DNA of 50,821 nt from Kluyvera ascorbata ATCC 33433 (GTDB lineage: Bacteria; Pseudomonadota; Gammaproteobacteria; Enterobacterales; Enterobacteriaceae), in NCBI RefSeq assembly GCF_000735365.1, contig NZ_JMPL01000022.1, positions 1-50,821 on the forward strand, in the 5' to 3' direction. This document shows, in pieces, positions 9,335 through 17,538 of the stretch (positions are counted from its first letter, which is position 1; the number at the start of each line of letters is the position of its first letter). The notes under the pieces are model-generated. The model was not told the DNA's origin and ran no database searches. It saw only the letters and a list, made by a program, of their open reading frames with translations. The position numbers were made by a program, and so were the translations under genes.

Positions 9335-9407
9335 TCCCGGCGTCGCTTTGCTCGGCCGGGCTACGATAGCATGTAGCCCGGCCGAGGCGTTTACGCCGAC
9401 GCCGGGA
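9335..9407. repeat. BIME of two inverted REP units (class 2)
   Basis: Two REP-like units face each other: the first begins TCCCGGCGTCG and ends CGGCCGGGCTAC at 9364; the second begins GTAGCCCGGCCGAG at 9373 and ends CGACGCCGGGA. Together they form one large inverted repeat with an 8-base centre. It lies between convergent cpdB and qorR and overlaps the last codons of qorR. The single unit at 28195 is of the same class. Confidence 0.85.
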
Positions 9408-9777
9408 GCTGCTGCGCCATCACTACCGGCAAATTCACCTCAATCCAGTCTGCCAGCGCAGCTACCTTTTCGCTCACCTCTTCCCCCAGCGGCGTCAGGC
9501 TATACTCAACGTGCGGCGGTACCACCGGGTAGGAAATACGGTTGATAAAACCGTCCTGCTCCAGCGCCTGTAGCGACTGGGCGAGCATTTTTTCGCTGAC
9601 CCCGCCCATCTTGCGGCGCAGGTCGCTAAAGCGATGCGTCCCTTCACGCAGCGCCACCAGAATCAGTACGCCCCAACGGCTGGTCACGTGTTTGAGCACG
9701 TCCCGCGAAGGGCAACTTTCGGCAAACAGGTTGCCGTTGCGCAGCTTTTGCGTCAGCGTCGGATTTATTTCTTTCAT
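9391..9777 (-). CDS. qorR: HxlR-family redox-sensing repressor QorR (YtfH)
   Basis: 128 residues with a winged-helix HxlR domain (HVTSRWGVLILVALREG, then FSDLRRKMGGVSEKML). A single cysteine sits near residue 22 in SCPSRDVL, the position of the redox-active Cys in E. coli QorR (YtfH). Family knowledge: it represses the divergent qorB and is inactivated by thiol oxidation, diamide or quinones. The last residues (PASA) and the stop codon are encoded inside the BIME, so the C-terminus has been rewritten by the repeat and differs from the E. coli tail as I remember it. Confidence 0.92.
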   Translation of the reverse strand: MKEINPTLTQKLRNGNLFAESCPSRDVLKHVTSRWGVLILVALREGTHRFSDLRRKMGGVSEKMLAQSLQALEQDGFINRISYPVVPPHVEYSLTPLGEEVSEKVAALADWIEVNLPVVMAQQLPASA

Positions 9778-9795
9778 ACTTACCTTTTTGTACGT

Positions 9796-9812
9796 ACTTA
9801 CTAAAAGTTAGT
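9796..9812. promoter_or_regulatory. Candidate QorR operator
   Basis: ACTTACT (9796-9802) and AGTTAGT (9806-9812) form an imperfect inverted repeat (6 of 7 positions) around AAA. It lies midway between qorR and qorB, 19 bases before the qorR start and 50 before the qorB start, where a repressor of both genes would bind. The repeat is seen; the assignment follows from the known qorR/qorB pair. Confidence 0.55.
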
Positions 9813-9861
9813 TATGGTGATAGCTTACCACAACACCATACGAACACGAAGGAGAAGACCC

Positions 9862-10710
9862 ATGATCGCGATTACCGGAGCCACCGGCCAGCTTGGCCAG
9901 CACGTCATTGCTAACCTGCTCAACACGACTGCCGCCAGCCAACTGGTTGCCGTTGTCCGCAACCCGGCGAAAGCCGAAGCGCTGAGCCAGAAGGGCGTCG
10001 TTGTTCGTCAGGCCGATTACGGCGACGAAGCGGCGCTGACCAAAGCGCTGCAGGGCGTGGACAAGCTGCTGATTATCTCCTCTAGCGAAGTCGGCCAGCG
10101 CGCGCCGCAGCACCGTAATATCATCAATGCCGCCAAAGCCGCGGGCGTGAAATTTATCGCCTACACCAGCCTGCTGCACGCCGATAAATCCCCGCTGGGC
10201 CTACACGTTGAACACGTTGAAACCGAGAAGATGCTGGCCGACTCTGGCATTCCTTACGCGCTGCTGCGTAACGGCTGGTACACCGAAAACTATCTGGCGA
10301 GCGCACCGGCTGCGCTGGAGCATGGCGTGTTTATTGGCGCAGCCGGTGAAGGCAAAATCGCCTCGGCAACCCGCGCAGACTACGCCGCTGCCGCCGCGCG
10401 CGTCATCGCTGAAGAGGGTCACGCTGGGAAAGTTTACGAACTGGCGGGCGACCACGGCTGGACGCTCGGTGAACTGGCCGCTGAACTGGCAAAACAGAGC
10501 GGTAAAAAGGTGGTTTATCAGAACCTGAGCCAGGCCGATTTTGCCGCCGCGCTCAAAAGCGTCGGCCTGCCTGCCGGGCTGGCTGACATGCTGGCGGACT
10601 CTGACGTTGGTGCCTCAAAAGGCGGCCTGTTCGACGACAGTCACACGCTGAGCAAACTGATTGGCCGTCCAACTACGCCGCTGGCTGAGAGCGTCAAAGG
10701 CATTCTGTAA
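9862..10710 (+). CDS. qorB: NAD(P)H:quinone oxidoreductase 2 QorB (YtfG)
   Basis: 282 residues of the NmrA/atypical short-chain dehydrogenase family. The NADPH-binding motif GATGQLG lies at residues 5-11 and a Tyr-containing SLLHADKS loop follows. I chose the ATG at 9862 because AAGGAG (9849-9854) precedes it and MIAITGATGQLG matches E. coli QorB; the frame is open further upstream to 9814, inside the operator. The enzyme reduces quinones with NADPH and, in E. coli, is controlled by divergent QorR. Confidence 0.94.
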   Translation: MIAITGATGQLGQHVIANLLNTTAASQLVAVVRNPAKAEALSQKGVVVRQADYGDEAALTKALQGVDKLLIISSSEVGQRAPQHRNIINAAKAAGVKFIAYTSLLHADKSPLGLHVEHVETEKMLADSGIPYALLRNGWYTENYLASAPAALEHGVFIGAAGEGKIASATRADYAAAAARVIAEEGHAGKVYELAGDHGWTLGELAAELAKQSGKKVVYQNLSQADFAAALKSVGLPAGLADMLADSDVGASKGGLFDDSHTLSKLIGRPTTPLAESVKGIL

Positions 10711-10791
10711 TCGTTAAAAATCGGTTAAATGTGGTAGCGCCCCCGCGGGCCATCTCTGATAATAAAAGAATGGTCCAGGGGGAATTATCAC

Positions 10792-11616
10792 GTGCAAGGC
10801 GTACCAGAACAGTTCAGCGATGAGAAAGATAGTGCCCGCTTTCGCCATCTGGCGCAGGTGCCGGGCGTTGAGCTTTATCATGCCCATATCTCCCGCTACG
10901 CCTTTGAACCCCACACCCACGAAGCGTTTGGCATCGGCGTAATTGAAGCCGGAGCCGAGCGTTTTCGCTATCGCGGAACCCAGCACGTTGCACCGGTCCA
11001 CTCGGTTGTCACCATGAACCCCGACGAACTGCACACCGGCGAGGCGGAAACCGCCGACGGCTGGCGCTACCGGATGATTTATCTCCAGCCCGACCTGCTC
11101 GAAGACGTGACCGGCATCCGCCACTGGTGGTTTGACGACGTCACCCGCCACGACCCGCAGCGTTCGTTGTTGATTGGCCGTCAGATCCACGCCCTGTGGC
11201 ATACCGACGACCCGCTCGCCCAGAAAGGGCTGCTGCTGGATATGATAGACACCTTCCAGCCGCTGGCCTGTCATGCGCCGGTGCTAGCGGAAGGCGCGCA
11301 CCGCTTTGCCCACGTGCGCGACTATCTCTACGACAACTACATGCACCCCATTACCCTCGACGAGCTGGCGAACGTCGCGGCGCTGAGCCCGTGGCACTTC
11401 CAGCGCCAGTTCAAGGCCCATTTCCACGTCACGCCGCATCAGATGCTGATGGCCGTACGCCTTTGGCGTGCCAAAGAGTTTCTCACCCACGGTATGCCAG
11501 CCGCCGAAGTCGCCGCCGCGACCGGGCTGACCGACCAGTCACATCTCACCCGCGCCTTTACCCAGCGCTACGGCATTACCCCAGTGCGCTACCAAAAACA
11601 GGTTGTCCGTCGCTAA
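10792..11616 (+). CDS. AraC-family transcriptional regulator
   Basis: 274 residues, starting at GTG 10792 behind a GGGGGAA site. An N-terminal cupin-type AraC_binding domain (about 20-160, with HTHEAFGIGVIEAG) precedes two C-terminal helix-turn-helix units (DELANVAALSPWHFQRQFK at about 185-205 and the second at 230-260, ending with TRAFTQRYGITPVRYQ). This gene is not in the E. coli qorB-ytfF interval. Homologues of this architecture often sit next to amino-acid or drug exporters, and here it immediately precedes ytfF in the same direction, so regulation of the EamA exporter is a reasonable guess. Confidence 0.88.
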   Translation: MQGVPEQFSDEKDSARFRHLAQVPGVELYHAHISRYAFEPHTHEAFGIGVIEAGAERFRYRGTQHVAPVHSVVTMNPDELHTGEAETADGWRYRMIYLQPDLLEDVTGIRHWWFDDVTRHDPQRSLLIGRQIHALWHTDDPLAQKGLLLDMIDTFQPLACHAPVLAEGAHRFAHVRDYLYDNYMHPITLDELANVAALSPWHFQRQFKAHFHVTPHQMLMAVRLWRAKEFLTHGMPAAEVAAATGLTDQSHLTRAFTQRYGITPVRYQKQVVRR

Positions 11617-11692
11617 TCAGCAATCTCATACAATACTGCACGCCTTTCCCCTCCTACACTTTTCAACATGTTTAACAGAAGTGGAAATCATA

Positions 11693-12658
11693 ATGATTAG
11701 CGGTGTGCTGTATGCCCTGTTAGCGGGTTTGATGTGGGGGCTGATTTTTGTCGGGCCGTTAATCGTGCCGGATTACCCGGCGGTGCTGCAGTCGATGGGG
11801 CGCTATCTGGCGCTGGGGCTGATTGCCCTGCCGTTGGCGTGGCTGGGCCGCGCGCGTCTGCGTCAGCTTACGCGTCAGGACTGGTGGACGGCGCTGGGGC
11901 TGACCATGGTCGGCAACCTTATCTATTACGTCTGCCTTGCCAGCGCTATTCAGCGCACCGGCGCGCCGGTTTCAACGATGATTATCGCCACGCTGCCGGT
12001 GGTGATCCCGATTTTCGCTAACCTGCTCTATAGCCAGCGCGACGGCAAACTGTCGTGGATGCGGCTGATGCCGCCACTGGTGCTGATTGGCATTGGCCTG
12101 CTGTGCGTGAATATCGCCGAGCTGCGCCAGGGTTTACCGGACTTCAGCGGCTGGCGCTACGGTTCCGGGATTGCGCTGGCGAGCGTTTCGGTCGTGTGCT
12201 GGGCATGGTATGCCCTGCGTAACGCCCGCTGGCTGCGAGAAAACCCGCACCAGCCGCCGCTGATGTGGGCCACCGCGCAGGCGTTGGTGACGCTGCCGGT
12301 TTCCGTCATCGGCTACATCGCGGCCTGCCTGTGGCTGCACGCCCAGACGCCGGATTTCTCGCTGCCATTCGGCCCGCGACCGACGGTGTTTATTGGGTTG
12401 ATGATCGCCATCGCCGTGCTCTGTTCGTGGGTCGGCGCGCTATGCTGGAACGTGGCGAGCCAGCGGCTGCCGACGGTGATCCTTGGACCATTGATTGTCT
12501 TTGAAACGCTGGCGGGGCTGCTGTACACCTTCCTGCTGCGCCAGGAAATGCCGCCGATGTTGACGCTAAGTGGGATTACGCTGCTGGTGATAGGCGTGGT
12601 GATTGCGGTGCGGTCAAAACCGCAGAAACCGGCGGTGGTGCCGGTTTCTGAGGCCTGA
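11693..12658 (+). CDS. ytfF: YtfF, EamA/DMT-family transporter
   Basis: 321 residues with ten hydrophobic segments in two EamA repeats; the start MISGVLYALLAGLMWG matches E. coli YtfF. The frame is open to 11603, overlapping the AraC gene, but the ATG at 11693 agrees with the family length. Conserved segments include ASAIQRTGAPVSTMI, TLPVVIPIFANL and GPLIVFETLAGLLYTF. DMT exporters of this type move metabolites or drugs out by proton antiport; the YtfF substrate is not established. Its stop lies three bases from the convergent chemoreceptor stop. Confidence 0.92.
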   Translation: MISGVLYALLAGLMWGLIFVGPLIVPDYPAVLQSMGRYLALGLIALPLAWLGRARLRQLTRQDWWTALGLTMVGNLIYYVCLASAIQRTGAPVSTMIIATLPVVIPIFANLLYSQRDGKLSWMRLMPPLVLIGIGLLCVNIAELRQGLPDFSGWRYGSGIALASVSVVCWAWYALRNARWLRENPHQPPLMWATAQALVTLPVSVIGYIAACLWLHAQTPDFSLPFGPRPTVFIGLMIAIAVLCSWVGALCWNVASQRLPTVILGPLIVFETLAGLLYTFLLRQEMPPMLTLSGITLLVIGVVIAVRSKPQKPAVVPVSEA

Positions 12659-12661
12659 GGC

Positions 12662-14311
12662 TTAGAACGTTTCCCAGTTCGCTTCGTTGAGCGGCGCGGC
12701 TTTCGCCGTTGGCACGAAGGCTTTCTTCATTGGTGCTTTCTGCATGGACTGCTGGCGGGAGATTTTAAAGACCGCCACCGTCTCGTTCAGACGTGCAGCC
12801 TGTTCTTCCAGCGCTGACGCGGCGCTGGCGGACTCTTCCACCAGCGAGGCGTTCTGCTGGGTGACGCGGTCCATCTCGGCAACTGCCTGGCCCACCTGAT
12901 CAATGCCGCGGCTTTGCTCATCGGAAGCGGAAGCGATTTCGCCCATGATGTCGCTGACGCGAGTAACGGCGTTAACGATCTCAGCCATTGTCTCTCCGGC
13001 TTCGTGCACCAGCGCGGAACCGGCGCTGACGCGGTTGCCCGAGTCATCAATCAGCCCTTTAATCTCTTTCGCAGCCTGCGCGCTGCGCTGTGCCAGTGTG
13101 CGAACTTCACCGGCAACCACGGCAAAGCCGCGTCCCTGTTCGCCGGCTCGCGCCGCTTCTACCGCCGCGTTCAGCGCCAGAATATTGGTCTGGAAGGCGA
13201 TGCCGTCAATGACGTTGGTGATCTGGGCAATTTTGCTGGAACTCGCGGCAATTTCGTCCATGGTACGCACCACGCCGTCGACGACGTTTCCGCCCTTCTG
13301 CGCGGTTTCAGACGCGTTCTGCGCCAGTTGAGTGGCCTGACGCGCGTTATCGGCGTTCTGTTTCACCGTCGCGGTTAACTGCTCCATGCTGGCGGCGGTC
13401 TGTTCCAGCGAGGCCGCCTGCTGCTCGGTGCGCGAGGAAAGATCGTTACTGCCAGCAGAAATTTCGCCCGCACCGGTGTAGATGGTGTCTGCGCCTTCGC
13501 GAACCACGCCGACCGTCTTCGCCAGCGACTGCTGCATGTCGTTGACGTTACGTGCCAGCAGTGCCATTTCGTTGCTGCCTTCGGTATTGATATTGTTGGT
13601 CAGGTCGCCTTCGGCAATATGACGAATGTGGTCCATCACTTGATGCAGCGGCTTGAGCAGCACGCGCTGCATCGCCACCCAACTCACCACAATAACCGCC
13701 AGCGCCAGCGCCAGCATCACCCCAAGGCTCCACAAAATTCGAATGTAGTCGCTCTCATTTTGTTTAACCCCCGCGCTGGTCAGCGATGCCTGCGCCGCAC
13801 GCCAGTCCTGGTAAACCGCCTGCATCGCCTGCTGTTTCTGCTCGGCGTTTTGCTTGAACATGTCTTCCAACTTGCCTTCCGCCAGTAGCTCATTCATGCG
13901 CGCAAGCGTCGCGGAATAGATGCCATACTGTTTCTCGAGGCTGTCTGAGAGATGGCCGTCCAGCCCAGGCGTTTCCGGCAGCGCGTAATAGGTGTCGTAG
14001 TGACGTTTCGCCTCAGCCAACAGATTATTGGCCGTATCCACCAGCGTTTTCAGCTCGCCGCCGTTGACGCTGCTTGCCATGGTCCCCTGCAAACGCAGCA
14101 TGCCGCGGTTGAGGGTGACACGAGCCTGATTGAGGCTAATCCACGCGTCGGTAAACTCCGCCACGTTCTGGCTGGAGAGTTGAGAGACGGTAAAATTCTG
14201 CTTGTCGTTATTCAGCGCACGAACGAATACGCCCGCCGAAATCAGCTGCATCGCGCCCAGCGCGACCAGTACGACAATCAGTACGGTAATCACTTTTATT
14301 CTTTTAAACAT
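12662..14311 (-). CDS. Methyl-accepting chemotaxis protein, Tsr/Tar-like
   Basis: 549 residues: TM1 (about 9-29), a periplasmic four-helix-bundle sensor (31-190), TM2 (193-213), HAMP (215-267), and the signalling helices with the hairpin tip [21 protein letters not shown]. It ends in NWETF, the tether for CheR and CheB found on high-abundance receptors. In the sensor, R64, N68, R69 and R73 fall at the residues that bind the amino-acid backbone in Tsr and Tar, but position 156, Thr in Tsr, appears to be Ala. An amino-acid-like ligand different from serine is therefore likely. A sigma-28 promoter precedes the gene. E. coli has no receptor gene at this locus. Confidence 0.94.
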   Translation of the reverse strand: MFKRIKVITVLIVVLVALGAMQLISAGVFVRALNNDKQNFTVSQLSSQNVAEFTDAWISLNQARVTLNRGMLRLQGTMASSVNGGELKTLVDTANNLLAEAKRHYDTYYALPETPGLDGHLSDSLEKQYGIYSATLARMNELLAEGKLEDMFKQNAEQKQQAMQAVYQDWRAAQASLTSAGVKQNESDYIRILWSLGVMLALALAVIVVSWVAMQRVLLKPLHQVMDHIRHIAEGDLTNNINTEGSNEMALLARNVNDMQQSLAKTVGVVREGADTIYTGAGEISAGSNDLSSRTEQQAASLEQTAASMEQLTATVKQNADNARQATQLAQNASETAQKGGNVVDGVVRTMDEIAASSSKIAQITNVIDGIAFQTNILALNAAVEAARAGEQGRGFAVVAGEVRTLAQRSAQAAKEIKGLIDDSGNRVSAGSALVHEAGETMAEIVNAVTRVSDIMGEIASASDEQSRGIDQVGQAVAEMDRVTQQNASLVEESASAASALEEQAARLNETVAVFKISRQQSMQKAPMKKAFVPTAKAAPLNEANWETF

Positions 14312-14346
14312 CTTTTGCCTTTAAGTGCAGGTGGTCTGAAGTCTCA

Positions 14347-14373
14347 CTATCGGCAGCGCCACGCGCTTGTTTA
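14347..14373 (-). promoter_or_regulatory. Sigma-28 (FliA) promoter of the chemoreceptor gene
   Basis: Read on the minus strand, TAAACAAG is followed after exactly 11 bases by GCCGATAG. The FliA consensus is TAAAGTTT, 11 bases, GCCGATAA, so the TAAA and GCCGATA cores are both perfect and the spacing is right. It ends 36 bases upstream of the chemoreceptor ATG. This places the gene in the flagellar late class and indicates that the organism is flagellated or recently was. Confidence 0.9.
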
Positions 14374-14438
14374 ATCGATTCAGGTCTTACCAGAGGCATT
14401 CTTAATAAGATTCAGCACGTTAAAGCGTAATAATTTTT

Positions 14439-14454
14439 TGTGACAAACATCACT
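14439..14454. promoter_or_regulatory. CRP-like site
   Basis: TGTGA and TCACT separated by six bases (consensus TGTGA, 6, TCACA; nine of ten positions match). It lies between the divergent chemoreceptor and ytfE, about 90 bases from the ytfE start and 66 from the sigma-28 -35 element. Which gene it controls is not clear. Confidence 0.5.
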
Positions 14455-14492
14455 GAATTCCCCTGCCTATAAAGGGGTATATCTTCGATTTA

Positions 14493-14515
14493 AAGATGCA
14501 TTTAAAATACATCTT
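14493..14515 (+). promoter_or_regulatory. NsrR operator of ytfE
   Basis: AAGATGCATTT, one A, then AAATACATCTT: a 23-bp inverted repeat with the 11-1-11 layout of known NsrR sites and a single mismatched pair in the arms. It ends 26 bases before the ytfE ATG, so bound repressor would block the promoter. NsrR itself is encoded at 40421-40846. NO would remove repression through the NsrR [2Fe-2S] cluster. Confidence 0.9.
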
Positions 14516-14541
14516 ATATTATTGATGACGAGGTAACTGCT

Positions 14542-15204
14542 ATGGCCTTTCGCGACCAACCATTAGGCGAGCTGGCGCTCTCCATCCCACGCGCATCCGC
14601 GCTGTTCCGTAAATATGATATGGATTACTGCTGCGGCGGTAAGCAGACGCTGGCCCGTGCGGCGGACCGCAAAGAGCTCGACGTTGCCGTGATTGAAGCT
14701 GAACTGGCAAAACTGGCCGAGCAGCCGGTGGAAAAAGACTGGCGCGTAGCACCGCTGGCTGAAATCATCGACCACATCATCGTACGTTACCACGACCGTC
14801 ACCGCGAACAGCTACCAGAGCTGATTCTGCAGGCCACCAAAGTCGAACGTGTACACGCCGACAAACCGAACGTGCCAAGAGGCCTGGCGAAATATCTGAC
14901 CATGCTGCATCAGGAGCTTTCCAGCCACATGATGAAAGAGGAGCAGATTCTGTTCCCGATGATCAAACAAGGTATGGGCAGCCAGGCGATGGGGCCAATC
15001 AGCGTGATGGAAAGCGAGCATGACGAGGCAGGGGAACTGCTGGAAGTGATCAAGCACACCACTCAAAACGTCACCATTCCGCCAGAAGCCTGCACCACCT
15101 GGAAGGCAATGTATAACGGCATCAACGAAATGATCGACGACCTGATGGAGCACATCAGCCTCGAGAATAACGTGCTGTTCCCACGCGCGCTCAAAGGCGA
15201 ATAA
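14542..15204 (+). CDS. ytfE: YtfE (RIC), di-iron protein for repair of iron-sulfur clusters
   Basis: 220 residues, as in E. coli. The N-terminal ScdA_N (DUF542) domain carries the CC pair at residues 30-31; the C-terminal hemerythrin-like four-helix bundle has all di-iron ligands at the E. coli positions: H84, H105, H129, E133, H160, H204 and E208. The protein repairs or releases nitrosylated iron from damaged Fe-S proteins under nitrosative stress. A strong NsrR operator lies directly upstream. The terminator after the gene overlaps the nudI stop. Confidence 0.97.
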   Translation: MAFRDQPLGELALSIPRASALFRKYDMDYCCGGKQTLARAADRKELDVAVIEAELAKLAEQPVEKDWRVAPLAEIIDHIIVRYHDRHREQLPELILQATKVERVHADKPNVPRGLAKYLTMLHQELSSHMMKEEQILFPMIKQGMGSQAMGPISVMESEHDEAGELLEVIKHTTQNVTIPPEACTTWKAMYNGINEMIDDLMEHISLENNVLFPRALKGE

Positions 15205-15214
15205 GATGACTAAG

Positions 15215-15242
15215 CGCCTCCTCTTGCGGGAGGCGTTTTTTT
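15215..15242 (+). terminator. Rho-independent terminator of ytfE
   Basis: CGCCTCC (15215-15221) pairs with GGAGGCG (15229-15235) and is followed by seven Ts. The T-run includes the last base of the nudI stop codon from the opposite strand. Confidence 0.9.
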
Positions 15243-15666
15243 ACAGCAGACCTTTCTGGCGGAAGGTTTCTCGCGTCGCGACGTTGAGGTCCATATCGGC
15301 CAGCGCTTCGGGTTTCACCCAGGCGACCTCCTGAAACTCCTCGTTGAAAGTAATATCCCGGTTGGCGCTCACGCAGTCAAAGATGAGATAAATCATGTAG
15401 ATCTGCTCGGTCGTCCCGTCGGCGTAGGTTTTCACCCGTACGTCATCGCGAAAGGTCCACGGCTTCACTTCGGTAATCTCCAGCGCATCACCCAGCTCTT
15501 CACCTATCTCGCGTCTCAGCGCTTCTTCCATGGTTTCGCCCGGCTCCATACCGCCGCCGGAAATCGCCCATTGCCCAGGGAAAACGCCGCGGTCATCGGC
15601 CATTTTACACAGCAGGTATTCGCCCTCGTTTTGAATCACCGGGCAGACAATCGTTCTCTGACGCAT
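15241..15666 (-). CDS. nudI: Nudix nucleoside triphosphatase NudI (YfaO)
   Basis: 141 residues, very close to E. coli NudI along the full length ([12 protein letters not shown] at the start, [15 protein letters not shown] at the end). The Nudix box runs from GGGMEPGE through REIGEELG at about residues 37-60, with all catalytic Glu residues. NudI hydrolyses (d)NTPs to monophosphate and diphosphate, preferring pyrimidine deoxynucleotides. In E. coli the gene lies in the arn/yfa region, far from ytfE, so its place here is a rearrangement. Start chosen at ATG 15666 behind GGAGA. Confidence 0.92.
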   Translation of the reverse strand: MRQRTIVCPVIQNEGEYLLCKMADDRGVFPGQWAISGGGMEPGETMEEALRREIGEELGDALEITEVKPWTFRDDVRVKTYADGTTEQIYMIYLIFDCVSANRDITFNEEFQEVAWVKPEALADMDLNVATRETFRQKGLL

Positions 15667-15751
15667 TTCATCTCCATACGCTTTTCGTTTGTGGCGGGGA
15701 AAGTAGCACGTTAAGAATGGGGGGACTACGAAGTGAGGCTCAAAAACGAAG

Positions 15752-15773
15752 AAAGCGCCACGATGGGCGCTTT
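15752..15773 (-). terminator. Hairpin, probable cycA terminator
   Basis: AAAGCGCC (15752-15759) pairs with GGCGCTTT (15766-15773). Read on the minus strand it is followed by CTTCGTTTTTG, so it can end transcripts coming from cycA. Confidence 0.6.
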
Positions 15774-15783
15774 GTGTCGTTTC

Positions 15784-15819
15784 CTCCTCACCTTCTCCTC
15801 CAGGGGAGAGGGTGAGGAG
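15784..15819. repeat. Large hairpin downstream of cycA
   Basis: CTCCTCACC (15784-15792) and GGTGAGGAG (15811-15819) are perfectly paired, and the interior CTCC/GGAG continues the stem. It has no T-run on the minus strand, so it looks like an intergenic repeat or 3'-end stabiliser more than a terminator. A similar pyrimidine-rich hairpin occurs after fklB near 17508. Confidence 0.5.
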
Positions 15820-15829
15820 CGAAATTCTC

Positions 15830-17236
15830 TTACTTAGCCAGCTTGTTCTTACGCAGGAACATCCAACCCAGCCCCAGCACGATGAACCAGATTGGCGTCA
15901 CCATCAGCGCTTCACGGGTATCCGCTTCCAGAGTCAGCAGCACCAGAACGAAGGCGAAGAACGCCATGCAGACCCAGCACATCACTTTGCCCAGCGGCAT
16001 TTTGTAGATGGATTTTTCATGCAGGTGTGGACGCTTCTTACGGTATACCAGGTAAGAGCACAGGATAATCGTCCAGACGAACATAAACAGAATCGCCGAT
16101 ACGGTGGTGATCATGGTGAAGGCTGCGATCACGCTTGGGTTCACCATCAGCATCACCACGCCACCGAGCAGGCAGATACAGGAGAAGGTCAGCCCTTTCG
16201 CCGGTACCGCACGCTTGGAGAGCTTGGCGAACAGGCTTGGCGCTACGCCGTCCTGCGCCAGACCGAACAGCATGCGGCTGGTTGAGAACACGCCGCTGTT
16301 GGCGGAAGAGGTTGCCGAGGTCAGCACCACGAAGTTAATGATGCTTGCCGCCGCCGGCAGACCGACCAGCATGAACAGTTCAACGAACGGGCTCTTGTTC
16401 GGAACCACCGAGCTCCACGGGGTCACGGACATAATCACAATCAGCGCGAACACGTAGAACATGATGATACGGATTGGAATCGAGTTAATCGCACGCGGCA
16501 GTGATTTCTCAGGATCTTTGGTTTCCGCCGCGGTGGTGCCCACCAGCTCAATCCCCACGAAGGCGAAGACCGCTATCTGGAAGCCTGCAAAGAAGCCGCT
16601 GATGCCTTTCGGGAACCAGCCGCCGTCGTTCCACAGATGAGCAAACGAGGCTTCTACGCCGGTTGGTGATTTGAAGTGCATCAGCACCATCACCAGGCCG
16701 ACAACGATCAGCGCGACGATAGCGACGATTTTGATCATCGCAAACCAGAACTCCATCTCACCGAACATCTTCACGGTGGCAAGGTTGAGGCTCAGCAGCA
16801 GGACCACGACCGCCAGCGAAGCCACCCAGTCAGAGAGTCCGGGGAACCAGAACTGCGCGTAGGCGGTAATAGCGACGACGTCCGCCATCCCTGTCACCAC
16901 CCAACAGAACCAGTAGGTCCAGCCGGTAAAATACCCGGCCCATGGGCCAAGCAGGTCGGCCGCAAAGTCACTAAACGATTTGTACTCGAGGTTGGAGAGC
17001 AGCAGCTCGCCCATCGCACGCATCACGAAGAAAAGCATAAAACCGATGATCATATAAACGAAGATGATCGAAGGCCCAGCGAGACTGATAGTTTTGCCCG
17101 ATCCCATAAACAGCCCGGTGCCAATGGCGCCGCCGATGGCAATAAGCTGAATATGTCGGTTTGTAAGGTTTCGCCGTAGCGATTGTTCAGCCGGCTCCTG
17201 CTCTTCGGCAGCAGCGACTTTAATCTGATCAACCAT
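15830..17236 (-). CDS. cycA: D-serine/D-alanine/glycine:H+ symporter CycA
   Basis: 468 residues, amino-acid permease (APC) family, with about 12 membrane segments. The first helix carries the APC signature [16 protein letters not shown], and the conserved loop [20 protein letters not shown] is present. It imports glycine, D-serine, D-alanine and D-cycloserine at the inner membrane. The leader is CA-rich, consistent with repression by the small RNA GcvB. It is flanked by terminator hairpins on the downstream side and by a leader of about 300 bases towards fklB. Confidence 0.96.
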   Translation of the reverse strand: MVDQIKVAAAEEQEPAEQSLRRNLTNRHIQLIAIGGAIGTGLFMGSGKTISLAGPSIIFVYMIIGFMLFFVMRAMGELLLSNLEYKSFSDFAADLLGPWAGYFTGWTYWFCWVVTGMADVVAITAYAQFWFPGLSDWVASLAVVVLLLSLNLATVKMFGEMEFWFAMIKIVAIVALIVVGLVMVLMHFKSPTGVEASFAHLWNDGGWFPKGISGFFAGFQIAVFAFVGIELVGTTAAETKDPEKSLPRAINSIPIRIIMFYVFALIVIMSVTPWSSVVPNKSPFVELFMLVGLPAAASIINFVVLTSATSSANSGVFSTSRMLFGLAQDGVAPSLFAKLSKRAVPAKGLTFSCICLLGGVVMLMVNPSVIAAFTMITTVSAILFMFVWTIILCSYLVYRKKRPHLHEKSIYKMPLGKVMCWVCMAFFAFVLVLLTLEADTREALMVTPIWFIVLGLGWMFLRKNKLAK

Positions 17237-17271
17237 GTGATTTTCTTCCTGTTGTTTCTGTCTGTGTTGTG
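17237..17271 (-). promoter_or_regulatory. CA-rich cycA leader, probable GcvB target
   Basis: On the minus strand the 35 bases before the cycA ATG are rich in C and A, contain CACAACAC and AAACAACAGG, and include the ribosome site. The GU-rich R1 region of GcvB recognises CACAACA-type sequences, and cycA is an established GcvB target in E. coli and Salmonella. The match to the motif is seen; pairing is inferred. Confidence 0.65.
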
Positions 17272-17538
17272 CGGGCTCTACTGGCCCTTTATGTCGTCAT
17301 GCAAGACGATCCTATCTATAGGATGTCTCGATATTAGGTAAGAATCGGAGGGATGAATACTATGATTTAAATATAATGTTAATTTTATGTTTAAAGTGAG
17401 TGTTATATCACCTCACCTATGGGAAACAGCTCACAAAAATACACGCAATTGCTGTATTTGCAAGATTAAATCCCAACATATATCTAACTTCAGGAGTTTG
17501 TATCCTCTCCCCGGACGGAGAGAGGATAAGTGCGAGGA
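17272..17538. other. cycA upstream region and fklB 3' region
   Basis: About 270 bases without a gene. The half near cycA is AT-rich and must carry its promoter. Near fklB, TATCCTCTCC at 17503-17512 can pair imperfectly with GGAGAGAGGATA, forming a hairpin at the 3' end of fklB transcripts without a clear T-run. Confidence 0.4.

Noticed and set aside
13952-14374. Plus-strand frame opposite the chemoreceptor N-terminus
   Set aside because: It crosses the sigma-28 promoter and has no ribosome site.
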